64,000 nucleotides of DNA from NCBI RefSeq assembly GCF_037975245.1, contig NC_092572.1:4857501-4921500 (forward strand). The letters are read 5' to 3'. This document shows, piece by piece, positions 12,102-24,200 of the stretch (its first letter is position 1; every line of letters begins with the position of its first letter). The notes below the pieces were generated by a model. That model was not told the DNA's origin, searched no databases, and saw nothing but the letters and a program-made list of their open reading frames with translations. The position numbers and the translations under genes were made by a program. The DNA is from Apostichopus japonicus (lineage: Eukaryota; Echinodermata; Holothuroidea; Aspidochirotida; Stichopodidae).

Positions 12102-14977
12102 AGAATAAGTAAAAATATAGATTAATAAAAAATAGACTAGAAAAAATGTCAAGTTAGGTATCAATATTTATGTGGAGAACAATTGGTATTATTCTTCTGT
12201 GTTAAAAAAAAGAAAGGTGAAGAAAACTAGATCAAAAGATGGAAATGAAATTTACATAGTAGAACTTGTACGCTGAACATGATATACATTTAGTGTGAAT
12301 TAATTCAAAAAAAAAACTGTAGAGACCCTCAATATCTACAAACGTGGGTTCCGTGACTACACACAACTGTGTAAAGTACACGTACAGTATATTACCTAGA
12401 GTTATTTAACAAAATTAAAGGTTGTATGAAAAGAAAACATTAAGTGAATTGAATTAACATCGTAGAACCTCTAAGAGTATTAAGAAAGAACTTGTACATA
12501 CTACTGTACATTGTAAAAATTGTGAATTAATTATCAATCTTCCAGAATTGGTGCATATAAGAACAACTTTGATAATAGTACCATATTAGTAGTTTTTTTC
12601 AGGGTTAACATGCCGGAATCTAACAACCTCTCGTAAGGGTGTTGTCTAGTGCAAACATTGACCAGTCCCTCAGTCAGGTGTTATATACATCGGTAACTAA
12701 ATATTTAAATTAAAATATATAATTAATGTAGAACTAAGTCTTGAAGCTTGTGTCTGTCTATTGGAGTTGTTTTGTGAACTCAACACATAATAATTACAAT
12801 ACAATATAAGCAAAGGGCAAGGGTTTACAGTTTCCTGCAATAAGTTAGCTAACTTATAAGCAAAATAAAATAAGTATGAAATATGAAGGATAAATTGACA
12901 TGCCAAGTCTCTCCTACCTAATGCATGTTCAATTACACAATAACTTTATTTACAATAACTTCTGACTTAGACTACATGTTGTCATGGCAACTAACACATT
13001 TTTAGGCTGCATGTACGTAAAACTCCTGTACTAACTGTAGGCTACAAAGCAGAGACTATATCCAATTAGCATGTATCTGGTGTGGAGTCTGTACCAATTA
13101 ACAGTGACTTATAGGGCTGAAACATGCTAATACTTGCTAACATTCTAACAAACCCTCAATAGTCATTCAGTCTACAGTTTTAGAACGGAATATGGCTACA
13201 TCCCTGCACGTACACCAAAGCGAATGTAAGGACATTTTCTCGATTAGTTTTGTTAGAAAAGGACAAAAAATTGCTACATTCCCATGTACACGCATCAAAG
13301 CATGCTTACTGTAGATGACATCCAACAGGACCAATACCTTAATAAATTTGTAATACATCACAAATGTACAGTGTAGACGTTGTACATTTAACAGTAAAGC
13401 CCTACACATCGCAATAAATCTATACGTAATAAGATACATATTGTAATGCTAAACGACAGCATGTTGTTTTGCTTCTTCTGCCACATTGCTTAGGCGATGC
13501 GGTTGAAATATTTTCTCTCAGTACTACATGGAATCATTTACATATGTTAAAAATTTTTGTAGCCTTAAAGCAATTCAGTCACAAATTATGAGGCAATTTT
13601 GGCTTAATTTGATGCATTAGTCATCTATGGTAACATCTGAACTAGTCGAAGGTTACACATAAGTGTCAACTACAGTTTTGAGGTAAGCACGGTACGTAAC
13701 TGGTACAGACCTTCAAAATGTTTGCAAGCATAGCTTGTAACAAAAGAAATAAAGGATGTTAGGCATCTGATATTTAGGGAGCTTATACACTGAACAATGC
13801 TGGTCATTGTTCTAATGTAATCAGTAATACTACTAATGGCCAGTGTCTGACAGTTTCATTCTTACTTGGCAGTAAATCCTTGATTTGAGATCATTTGGCA
13901 TTGAAGGTACAAAAGTCTAGACAGCTTAGATTGAAGGGTTGAAAGATATTGTTTTCTTGAAAGTGGCATCTCACACAATATATCTAAACAATTGTGACAT
14001 CCGATCATGATCTGATCCTGACTTCGATATCACGGCTGTAGTGTACACGCAGTTCTCCTATTTAGATGCTGGCAGAGACCAGGATCTGATCCGAGATCAA
14101 TTGTGCAATGTAAACACCCCCGCGTCATCAGTGACCCGAGATATCTGGTGGCCGAATTATGTCACATGAATTGTCGCGTAAAATTCCTGTCCTGTATCAC
14201 GCGTGTGCTTATGCCTACGTTTATTGAGTGCATGTGGGCTTTACATAGCACAGTATTGTCACCCTAAGGCTTAAAGTTTTGGAGTATACGTACTACGCGA
14301 TCCGCGGCTGCGCATGACACATTTCAAATCCAGTATTATATACCAACAATCGGTGAAAAGCGGGGGAGGATCAGAGTAAGACTTAAGTGTAAATGCATCC
14401 TGATCAATGGATACGTTTACCCGATAGAGAGATAATCATCTAATAAAATCAGTGGATCTAATCCAGGTCTAGTGTAAAAGCACCCTCAATGAGCAGTGCT
14501 TGTTTTATTTTTGTTAGAATTTACCCTAATACATATCAGTAGTATTGAGGTTTTGCAGCTTTGCTATAGAAATCATAAGTCAGTTCAAGAAAATATTAAT
14601 AAGAATTTAGAAACAATGCGAGCACACACAGTGTACTTTAAATCTGTGGTTTTTAGATTTCTTTCCTTCGTCACAATATTCTGAACAATACTGTTTGATG
14701 TATATTTCATTAAGCTGACCAGGGGTCAATACTTACAGTAGCTTGTTCTGACTTCATTTAGTGTGTGGATCTGTGTGAGTAACCAGAATCTTACTCTCTT
14801 ATGTTGAGTTCAAGAGGAGTGCTAGTCTCAAACGAGCTGTTGGTTACTGTACATTTTAGACGTTGTCACATTTTAGAAATCGTCTGACCGAGGCTAATCT
14901 AATGAAAGTTATTGGTGTGATTAGTTGGCAAAACATTACCAAGTCATTTAATTTATTGTTCTTTCTCCCTTCCATAG
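12102..14977. other. Intergenic (or intronic) stretch without coding signal
   Basis: Open frames here are short and AT-biased with no domain signal. The stretch separates the propeller stop from the first DED exon and should hold the NLR-like gene's promoter and 5' UTR exon, or else be an intron if the two loci are joined. Short blocks resemble sequence near 29.9-30.35 kb (for example GTAGTATTGAG followed by TGCAGC), suggesting a shared interspersed repeat. Confidence 0.45.
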
Positions 14978-15248
14978 GCATCCATGTTTACCTTCAGCAA
15001 TCTCAAAGAAGAACTGTCTTCAAGGCTCACCGAAACTGACTGTGGGAATTTAGGCCGCTACTTTTCACTACCACCTGATCAAGTGCAGACCATTATTACA
15101 AGTCCCTTGTACTCCAAGAAATTTCTGCTTGCCCTTGAAGAGAGAGGATACATACACCCTTCAAATGTGAATCGATTAACCGATGCTCTCACTGAGCTGA
15201 AGATCAACCATATTTACTTGTTAACAGAGACGTACATGAAGCTAAGAG
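14978..15248 (+). CDS. Exon 1: first DED
   Basis: The acceptor TCTCCCTTCCATAG is followed by GCATCC then ATG at 14984, and the donor is AGAG|GTAGGA. Residues 1-88 show the DED helix pattern: a hydrophobic N-terminal helix (FSNLKEELSSRL) and the characteristic FLLALEERGYIHPSNVNRL, in which a short loop precedes the last helices. Because the exon has an acceptor, either a 5' UTR exon or the upstream propeller exon is spliced to it. Confidence 0.8.
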
Positions 15249-18200
15249 GTAGGACCCTAATCATTACCTCTCTTTGTAATTTTGTATTTTGATTTACCCC
15301 TTGTAATTCCAAAGTAGAACTTGAAAAGTGTCTTGATCTCCATACATTATGGCGCAATGATCATACATATTTTCCTGTATATGACAAACCTCTTAATGCC
15401 AACTCGCCCAACCCCCCTCCCCTCCCTCGGAAAGATTCCCCTTTAAGCAATACATAACACCGGATCTTGATTAATCATAAATGTTGAAACCAAACTGTGT
15501 ACACCAATACACAGTATATGTATTAACGGCAATAAATCACTTTGTGCCATGATGTGTATAAATGCATAAATCAGAATGCCTGTTTGTCTTTGGATATTTA
15601 ACAACACTGGAAACTTCAATTTGATGTTTACCTTAAACATTTCAGATCAAGAGACTGAATACGATAGATTCCTCGCCACCCTCTCTGCTCATTTGACATT
15701 TTCCATAACGGAGAAACTGTGTGATAACTTTGAAGTTACTGATGAGAACAAGAAAACAGTTATCTCTAGTCAGAATCCAGGACTTTCCTTCCTCCTGAAA
15801 ATTGATAAGATGGGTATCATTAATCCTTCTGATGTCAGCAAATTAGAGACACCTTTAGAGGAATATCTTCTTCTCCAGGCAGTAGCGAAGATACACGAAT
15901 ACCAGTCCTTGGTACTTTCTGACAAATCTCAACCACAAGACGAAGGTATTGTAAATTCCTATGTACGTTACAAACTTTAAACTCCACTGGTACAAGTTTC
16001 ATGCCAGTTTTTAGGAACATACCTGACTTAAAGATTTCATAGCTCAAAAACAGATAAATACACAAATTGCACTAACTATCTTAAATAACAAATAGTTGCA
16101 ATACAAAATTAATTGAGAAATAATGGATGTCACAGGTACTTTTATTTTTTTTAAGGAAAAAGCCTATAGTTAAACTATAACAACTGGGATTTCTGTCTTT
16201 GAAAATCTCATATCATTGTGATTTTTTTTTGCATATACATGAACGTAGCATAACATCGTTTTATTGCATACTACTTTAAGATTTTTTTGCTATAGGATAT
16301 GAACATAAAATCGCATCGTTCAGATGACATACTACTTATAGTTAGTTGACTTTTGCAATTGGTACACTCTGTTATACAGCACACACCTACATCCTGACCA
16401 ACATATACATTGGATATCGGTGTAGAATCAATATCCCTAATTCAGCTATAATTCACTTTATCCCAAAATGTATTTATAAACGGAAACTCTTATCATTACA
16501 TGGCAGCTTTTGCAGCATTCAGGCAACACGTCCAGGACTCTGAGTCAAGCGTCTTCACTGATCAAAGTACAGCAGCTCCTCCTAAAAATTTTACTTACTT
16601 ACTTTGAAAAATTGACACACATTCTTATACACCTGGGTGTTACAAGATTCTGGGAATTTCCATCCTTTTTCCACTGAAGGTGTGACAGACTTAACCTTGA
16701 AGGTTCCACCACTATACATTGCTCCCTGAGATTATGTGACATTACTTCAGACACCGGAACTGGAGGTTAACCCATGGAAACACTCTCCTACCCCAAATTA
16801 TAAATACCACAGGGGATTAAACTAGACATCATGTGTGGAGGATTTCCTCTTCTAATCACACACATTTTGTTATTATTGTTGTTCGTATTACTGGTAACTG
16901 TTAAACTGACTAAGCATGTTTGAGCGTTTTCAGTGTATTAGTTTGTGTTGGAGTGAGCTTCCTTTACATTGGAAGATTATGAAAGACGTTATCAAAGAAA
17001 CAGTGTTACCAGATTATCCAAACTATAAACATCAAATTACATTTGCCTAACACCTTGGTAGATTTCTAGCATGAATTGTGAAACATTTCACCTTCTCGTA
17101 ATGGTAGTTGTGTTTCTGTATTTCTTGTTTTAAAGATAAAGTGAGCTTATTCATGAAATGCCTCCAACAGAAGATGAAGAGTTGGTTTGAAACCATGACT
17201 CCTGTCCCCTGGAAGAAGTCTTGTCAATGGAAATCAAAGGATCTATTTATTGCCAGCGGCTTAGTCTTAACAACTTTTGGTTCAAAAATATCTAGCAGAA
17301 AGGTTGACCGAAAATGTAAGCTACACTACCTAGATATCTTTACTGATGAAAGACTAAAATCAGAGACTCGAATCATTCTGGAAGGACATCCAGGGTCCGG
17401 CAAGACAATGCTCTCATCTCAGTTGGCCTATGACTGGTGTTGTGGGAAGCTTATGGATATCCCCCTGTTTATCTATCTGCCCTTAAAAATTGTTGCTGAC
17501 ATGACAATTGTTCAAGCTATCAAGTTCTTCTACATACGTAAATATATTCCCATCACAGAAGAGGATATTGAATCTATACTTACCAGTGGCAAGAAGAAAG
17601 TCTACATCATATTAGATGGGTTAGAAGAATACAATGGTGGACCCAAAGATGGAAGTCCCTCAGAAGTAATGAGAGTAATGACAAAGGAAAAACTGTCCAA
17701 CTGCATTGTTATAATCACAGCTAGGACAGACTATGCCAAGGATCTACCTCGAGGTCCACTGTTGACGATAGGAAGCTTTGGTGAGGATGAAAGGAATGAA
17801 TACATTGAAAAAGTCTTCTCTGATGATCAAAAAAGGCAAGAAGAAGTAAAGGAATTGATTGATAATGTTCCATTTATTATTGATCTTTGTGATGTTCCAC
17901 TGCTCTTTGTGTTGTTAGTACATAACATTGATAGATTAGAAAAGTTAAAAGAAGAACAGCTTGACAGAGTTACTCCTTTCGTGAAGGCCATTGTAGACAT
18001 TCTGTGTTCTGTGCAGGATGAGGAAGGCAACCATAGTCATCTGTCACACCAGAAAAAACACATTACTTTGGAGGAACTTGCATTTAACGGCCTCTGTAAA
18101 GGAAACCAACAATTGTTTTGGGAGAACGATTTTGTGGATAGATATGTCATTAATAGCAAAACGTGGATAGATTCTGGGATACTTGTTGTTGAGGAAGGAA

Positions 18201-21200
18201 CTCCATTAAATTCCTCTAGTAGAGATGTTCAGACTGACTCAGGCAGTGTAAGTCCCCAGATTGATACCATCAGTGATGAGTCACTGAACACATATAATGT
18301 TACTTCAGAGATAAAAAGAGAAGTATGCCCTGATCCTGATCTCTTGGCATCTGTCAATCAATCAGAGAGTACACCAATTTTGACATCAAAATTTTTACAG
18401 AGAGGGAAAGATCCGAAATATGTCTCTTTACAGGTTAAATTTCTTCATAAGTTAATCCAAGAGTGGTTTGCAGCAAATTATTTAGCTCTCTTGTTCTGGG
18501 GTCATAAATCAACTGAACAACATTACAAGTATCAATTGTTCAGAGAACACTTGGCTAAAATACACCCAGCTGATCTTCATTATATCTTGCGCTTCACCTG
18601 TCACATCTGTCCTCCTAGCTTTCACTTCATTGCCAGTTTTCTAATGAGAGACTTTAAAACAGGAGATGGTGAGATTCCTGATTACATCATGAACTGCATC
18701 TGTCTTTGTTTTGGTGAGCATAATGAGTACAAAGGACACAAGTTCAAGGACATTGCCACAGAGATCTGTAGACGAAAATCTGTCAACTTCAGCTTTGAAG
18801 ATAGTCGACTGATGCTGAGGTCAAAAGTTTCTATGTTGACCTTTGCTTCGAGATCAAAGGTACATTGACTTTTATGTTAACAATTTCTATTTTAAAAGTA
18901 ACTGCATATTCCTTGAAATTTGGTTGGATGAATATGCTTGATAAACATTTGAGCCTGCAGTGTCGCAAACTGTGCTTGAATGAATTCCCAGTAATATATA
19001 AGTCATTATGTTTGATGATCAAGTCAGTGTTGAATTGGTTCTCTTTGTGATTACATTTTGTACCCAGTCCTCTATTGCCATTGTACCTTCCGTTATTCCA
19101 AGGGACCTTTAACGTTCTCAAAGAGACCCTCTGGTATCTGTGAATACTGATGTCAGGTTTTAATGTGGGAAACACGCTGTTCCTTTTTAGGTTCCAGTAA
19201 AGCGACTAAAGTTTTCAGATGTGGTTGAAAAAGTTACAGACAAGGCGCTTGTCTTACAGGACGATGTATGGCTCGGTATATTAGAAACACTTGAGGCTAT
19301 TGAAATGGATCGATGGGACCAGACACTTACTGACAAAGATTATGAAGACCTCCTGAAATTCATTTCAAATTGTAAAAATGTTAATGCAGCATTGTAAGTA
19401 GAAATGTTATATCTTTTGTTTATTAAAACCATGAAGACAGAACTGAGAATACATACCTACATTTACATAGAGACAAGAATAGTTGACGATGAATATAAGT
19501 AAAGCCAACGGGAAAGAAATAGTAACTGTTGGTTTATTTCTGTCGGTCACACAGAGTTCATTTGTAACTGTTTCGTTGTTTACACAACGGACCAAACTAT
19601 TCATTCCTATTGAATCAAGATATAGAAAATATATGCAAATTCAATATTCCTTTATTAAATATATACGAAGCATGGAGTGAAATGAATAACTAAAACACAT
19701 GTTACAATATTTAACATTTGTTGCTAAGAATTTCTGTTTATAAGAACAGTGTCTGCACCAGCCATGTATTGTTTTTTTTTTCACTTTCTTTAACCATAGT
19801 TTACTCTTTCCAAGTCCACCGAAGGATGTGACAGATGACAAGATTCTGAAAGCCTTACAATCCCGAAATATTTTAGGTACAGTTTCGCTTGGCAATTAAC
19901 GAATACCATTTTTGTTTGGTTATGTAAATTAAGTCCCTTGGTAGCATGTTGTAGGTCAATTCTTATCACACAGTCAAAGGAAGTAATGTGTAGTCGACAT
20001 GACATTTAAAACAAGTGAAATCTACATTGGTCTTACATCTTTGTTTGAAGCACTTTGTAATGTACTCAAAGTATAGAGAAATAACTTGGATCAATTGAGC
20101 CTTGATTCCTTGTCAAAGGCAACACAAATCTGCACCATATGGATGGTGTTTATATGTGTGAAGTTAGAGCTATACTGATTTTGTGTTATCATTTGAGATA
20201 ACATGAGTTACAGCCTGAATACTTTGTAGAAATGATAAACTTCTCCAAAAGTACAGCGTCAATGAAATTAGGCATATGGCATATCGATTCACTTTACATT
20301 GTTGAGTGCAAGGACGCTTTTTGTTTTCTTTGTGGAGGTCAAAAGTCTGGAAATCTTGTCACAACAAAAACTCCAAGTGTAAAGGGTGGATAAATTTTGC
20401 ACTTCTATGTAGATCCATTTGAAAGTTATTTTCTGGATGGTTAATATGCTTGATAGAAAGAAGATTAGGAGAAAGATGAGACTGAGGCAATTTTTGGATT
20501 ATCTTTATCACTTACACTTAATTTCTACAGGCATAACAGTATTTCTCACAAATTGTTAAACAATTGTTATTTTTTCAACCAGATGTTTACCAAACATGTA
20601 GTTTCTTGCAGATCTAGTCTAGAACGAGATGTAACTGCAATTTTATGGAAACAAATTGTCACCATTTAGCGAATAGTAAATCATTTATTTAAGAGAATTG
20701 CAGTTCTTTTCGCAATCACCAAAACAGTTAAATGTGATCTAATATGCTCTTTGCAGTTGAATGGACCATTGGAGCAAACGCAATTCACACTTTAGATGTA
20801 CACACTGGAAAATGGCCGGTGAGACAAACATAATCTTTTGTTGTTTATGCCAAATAATAAAGTGTCATTTGTTAAAGTGAAAGTTTGAAAGCATTTTTCC
20901 ATCACATATTTGCTTGATTGTTGCTTTCGAGAATTTCTGTCAGTTACCAGCAAATCTAAATTGATAATCGTTTCTATTGTATTTATCTTGAATGATTTCT
21001 TCAACCAGATGGAGTTTAGACCACACAGTAGGAACTCTAATGAACCATCATCAACAAAAGCAGTTAAAGGTAACTTTATGATTCACAGTACCAAGGAGAT
21101 TGTTAGTGGAATAACTTTTTTTTAGAAAAGGCATCATGATTGACTTTATTGAAATGGAGTTTAGAAGAGTTTCAGAGTTTTACAAAGTAGACATTTTAAA

Positions 21201-24200
21201 AATATAATTGAAAATGTAATACTGTAGCAATGATGAACGGTGGAATAAAGTTAATAACAATGGCAGCACTCGCCTTTGATATAGTTTGTAGTTTACCAGA
21301 TAGGCTAATCTTCAGAGCCTGAAATCTTTGGGGATAAAAAATATAGATCCTAACCTTAGTGTGGTACAATCCAGGAAGAAAATGAATTAGGTCTTAGGAA
21401 GCATTTTGACACCAACAGAGCCACATGTAGAGACGCACTCAAGCTGTAAAGAAAATCCGAACAACTATAGTCTATGTGTAGTAACACCATAAACAGTGTG
21501 TATCATTATATTCAAGCAAACATGCAATGGCACATGACAATTTAGTTGTATCGAAGGGGAAACGGAAAGTGACATTGTGTGACCCTATTTTGTTATATTT
21601 CACATCTCTCTCATGCTCTGAGTTACCTAACATGATCAGCTGTGATTGTTCATATTGCATAAGCTGGATATTAACATATGTAGCACTGTATACTAGCAGA
21701 TATAATACCCTCTTTACCAGTTGTTAAGCATTGTTTTATGATATCTACGATGGTGCCTGAACATACAATATATGTGGGTCTCATACAAAACCATACATGA
21801 GGTGCACAGATGGTAAAGCTATGTCTAACTGTAATACTCAGCAAGTTTATGAATTTGAATTTGCATAATTGATATGAAAGCTAGTGCATTAATTAAATAA
21901 TAAGGTCAATGGCTCAATAAAGAGTTGTACTGACCATAAAGCTATAAAAACACACTTTAAAGAACAAATAAACATACTTTCTTGAGGCAACAGTGGTACT
22001 AGATCACACTATTTGATGTTAAACTATATGATAGGAGATTACTGGCATGTGTGTTTCTATTTAATTTGTGGTGATATTCATGATATTCTCTTTACACTCA
22101 TCAACATATATAGACTTGGACACATTTTTTAGCATAAAATCGTTGGTTAACATGAAAGGAGGTATTCTTGAGATACCAGGGACTGGCGTTAGACTAGAGA
22201 TTCCTACTGGTGCTATTGAACAGGAATGCTTGATCCAGATGAGAATCATACCAATCAGTTTTCAAGAAGAGTCTGAATCATCATTTACAAGTAACTCAAC
22301 AGTAGTAGTGGAACTTCTTCCTGATAATCTGAAGTTACATCAGTTAGCAAAACTCACCCTGCCTCACTGTCTGCAGTTTAAGAACACTGGTGGACGCAAA
22401 GCCATGGTGTACAGCAGTCACCATGCTAAAGGTACTGTTTATTTGTAGTGTGGGAACTCTGACTAAGCACACATGGACGAAACACCCCACCCCACAGTAT
22501 ATGCTTACTGGATGTATTGTTCTTTCCTGGTATGCAGTATCTGTCACACCTACCAAGACTATATTGGTGTGTGTGTGTTGCCTTTAGTGTTGTCAACACA
22601 CAACAGATAACTGAGAGTGTATTAGGTTTCATAATCTTGATGTATGCAGCAGTCTTCACATGTAGAAATATTTGCTTGCTAAATAATTGTACAAATTCAT
22701 TCTTACAGCAAAGATATGCAGAGCATATTTTAATGTTGCTAGCTAATGCAGCTGTCATCATTCCATACAAGTTATAAAGTTGACTTTCAGAAATAATAAG
22801 AATATAACATATCATCGCAATATTACTTAGTAGGTAACGGTGTTAATATAACCATCCTAATGAAACTTAACCATGTCTTCCATGGCATGAATATATGTCC
22901 TCAGCAGCTGCTTTTCCGCAATTAAACTCACTGCAAATACCACTGGGTTGCAAGCAAAAATTATTCTTGGAATACTCTATAAACAAAACTTCCGCATTAT
23001 CTGTAAAAGTGTGTGCTTGGGGAGAAATGAAAATTAAGAAATGACAATATCAACTTTTCAGGCTCCTGCTATATTTTGTTTTGATACAGGTTCTAAGCCA
23101 ATGTGGAGACCAAAACCTAATGTTTTGTATCAGGTGAATGACACAAACTGTGTAATCTGGATTGAAAGCTTTTCATGGGAGACATGTCAGATTGATGGCA
23201 AATATGTTGAATTTAAGCAGATCCAAGTCTATGCTGCTCGTAACCTGAACCCACTTTCTAAAATAATACCCATACATGTTGGCTTCTACCCTAAGCTGCC
23301 AGGTGAAAGACCGGTGAGTCAAAGAAAAGAGTTATCATTTGTTGCAATTAATTATTAGCTACTTCTCTTTGTAATGTAATGGTGTTAAGTAGTGTAATTA
23401 AACAGTGGTACAATAAAGCTGCTAAGACGTGGTTCAAGTTATTTGCAATGTTATTTATTATGAACACACACCAACTTTCATACCACACTTATTGTGCTAG
23501 TATCAATTTGCATGATGTCCATATGCAAGTATTAGTACAGGAAAACGAACATGAGTAGGAGTATGAGTTCAGAAAAAAACTGTATTACTGATTTAGGTGC
23601 TCTAATAAACAACACAAAAGTGTGATGTTTAATCTAGTTGGTCAGAATTTGCAAAGGAAACTTGTTCTTATTTGTGGGAAATTGATGGAAATCTCTTTCA
23701 GTAGATCTTTCGGTACATTATCAAGATCAATTTTCCATTTGGAGAGAAATTGCAGGCGGGAACGGGAAGGGACACCAGGAGAGGGGGTTCTGAGAGTAAT
23801 GCTTCCAAATTTGTAGCCCAGACAAGATATAATTAATAATTTCATATAATTAATATTGCAAAAAACGAATAGTAACATGCGATTTAACAAAAAGCCACTA
23901 ACACAGAGGAACAAGTTATTGGAAAGTTATACACCTTAATGACACCGAAAAGATTACAAAGACGCTTATAATAGCTACACTACAGTTGGTATAACATTTA
24001 GAAACTCGTAGTTTGGGAAAGAGGGAGGAGATTTTATGAAAGGCTGAAATATATGCGTTCGTGTGTGTTGGGTATGGGGGAGGGGGGAGCTCTTCTGATT
24101 ACCTGGAAGTGAAACATCTTTAATGGTGAAATGAGCCACAGTATGTGCTTGCACAAACATCTCTATATTAGAGAATTTTCCTATAGGTAGATAAGATAAC

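Noticed and set aside
13700-14600. Repeat pair with 29.8-30.4 kb
   Set aside because: Only short blocks match (TCTAGACAGCTT, GTAGTATTGAG), too little to define an element.
22426-22815. Overlapping frames in the intron after the first ZU5 exon
   Set aside because: They lie between phase-matched exons 8 and 9 and have no domain content.
23303-23313. Alternative donor CCG|GTGAGT of exon 9
   Set aside because: Its phase 0 end would put the next exon into a frame with an early stop; the donor at 23302 keeps the UPA frame open.
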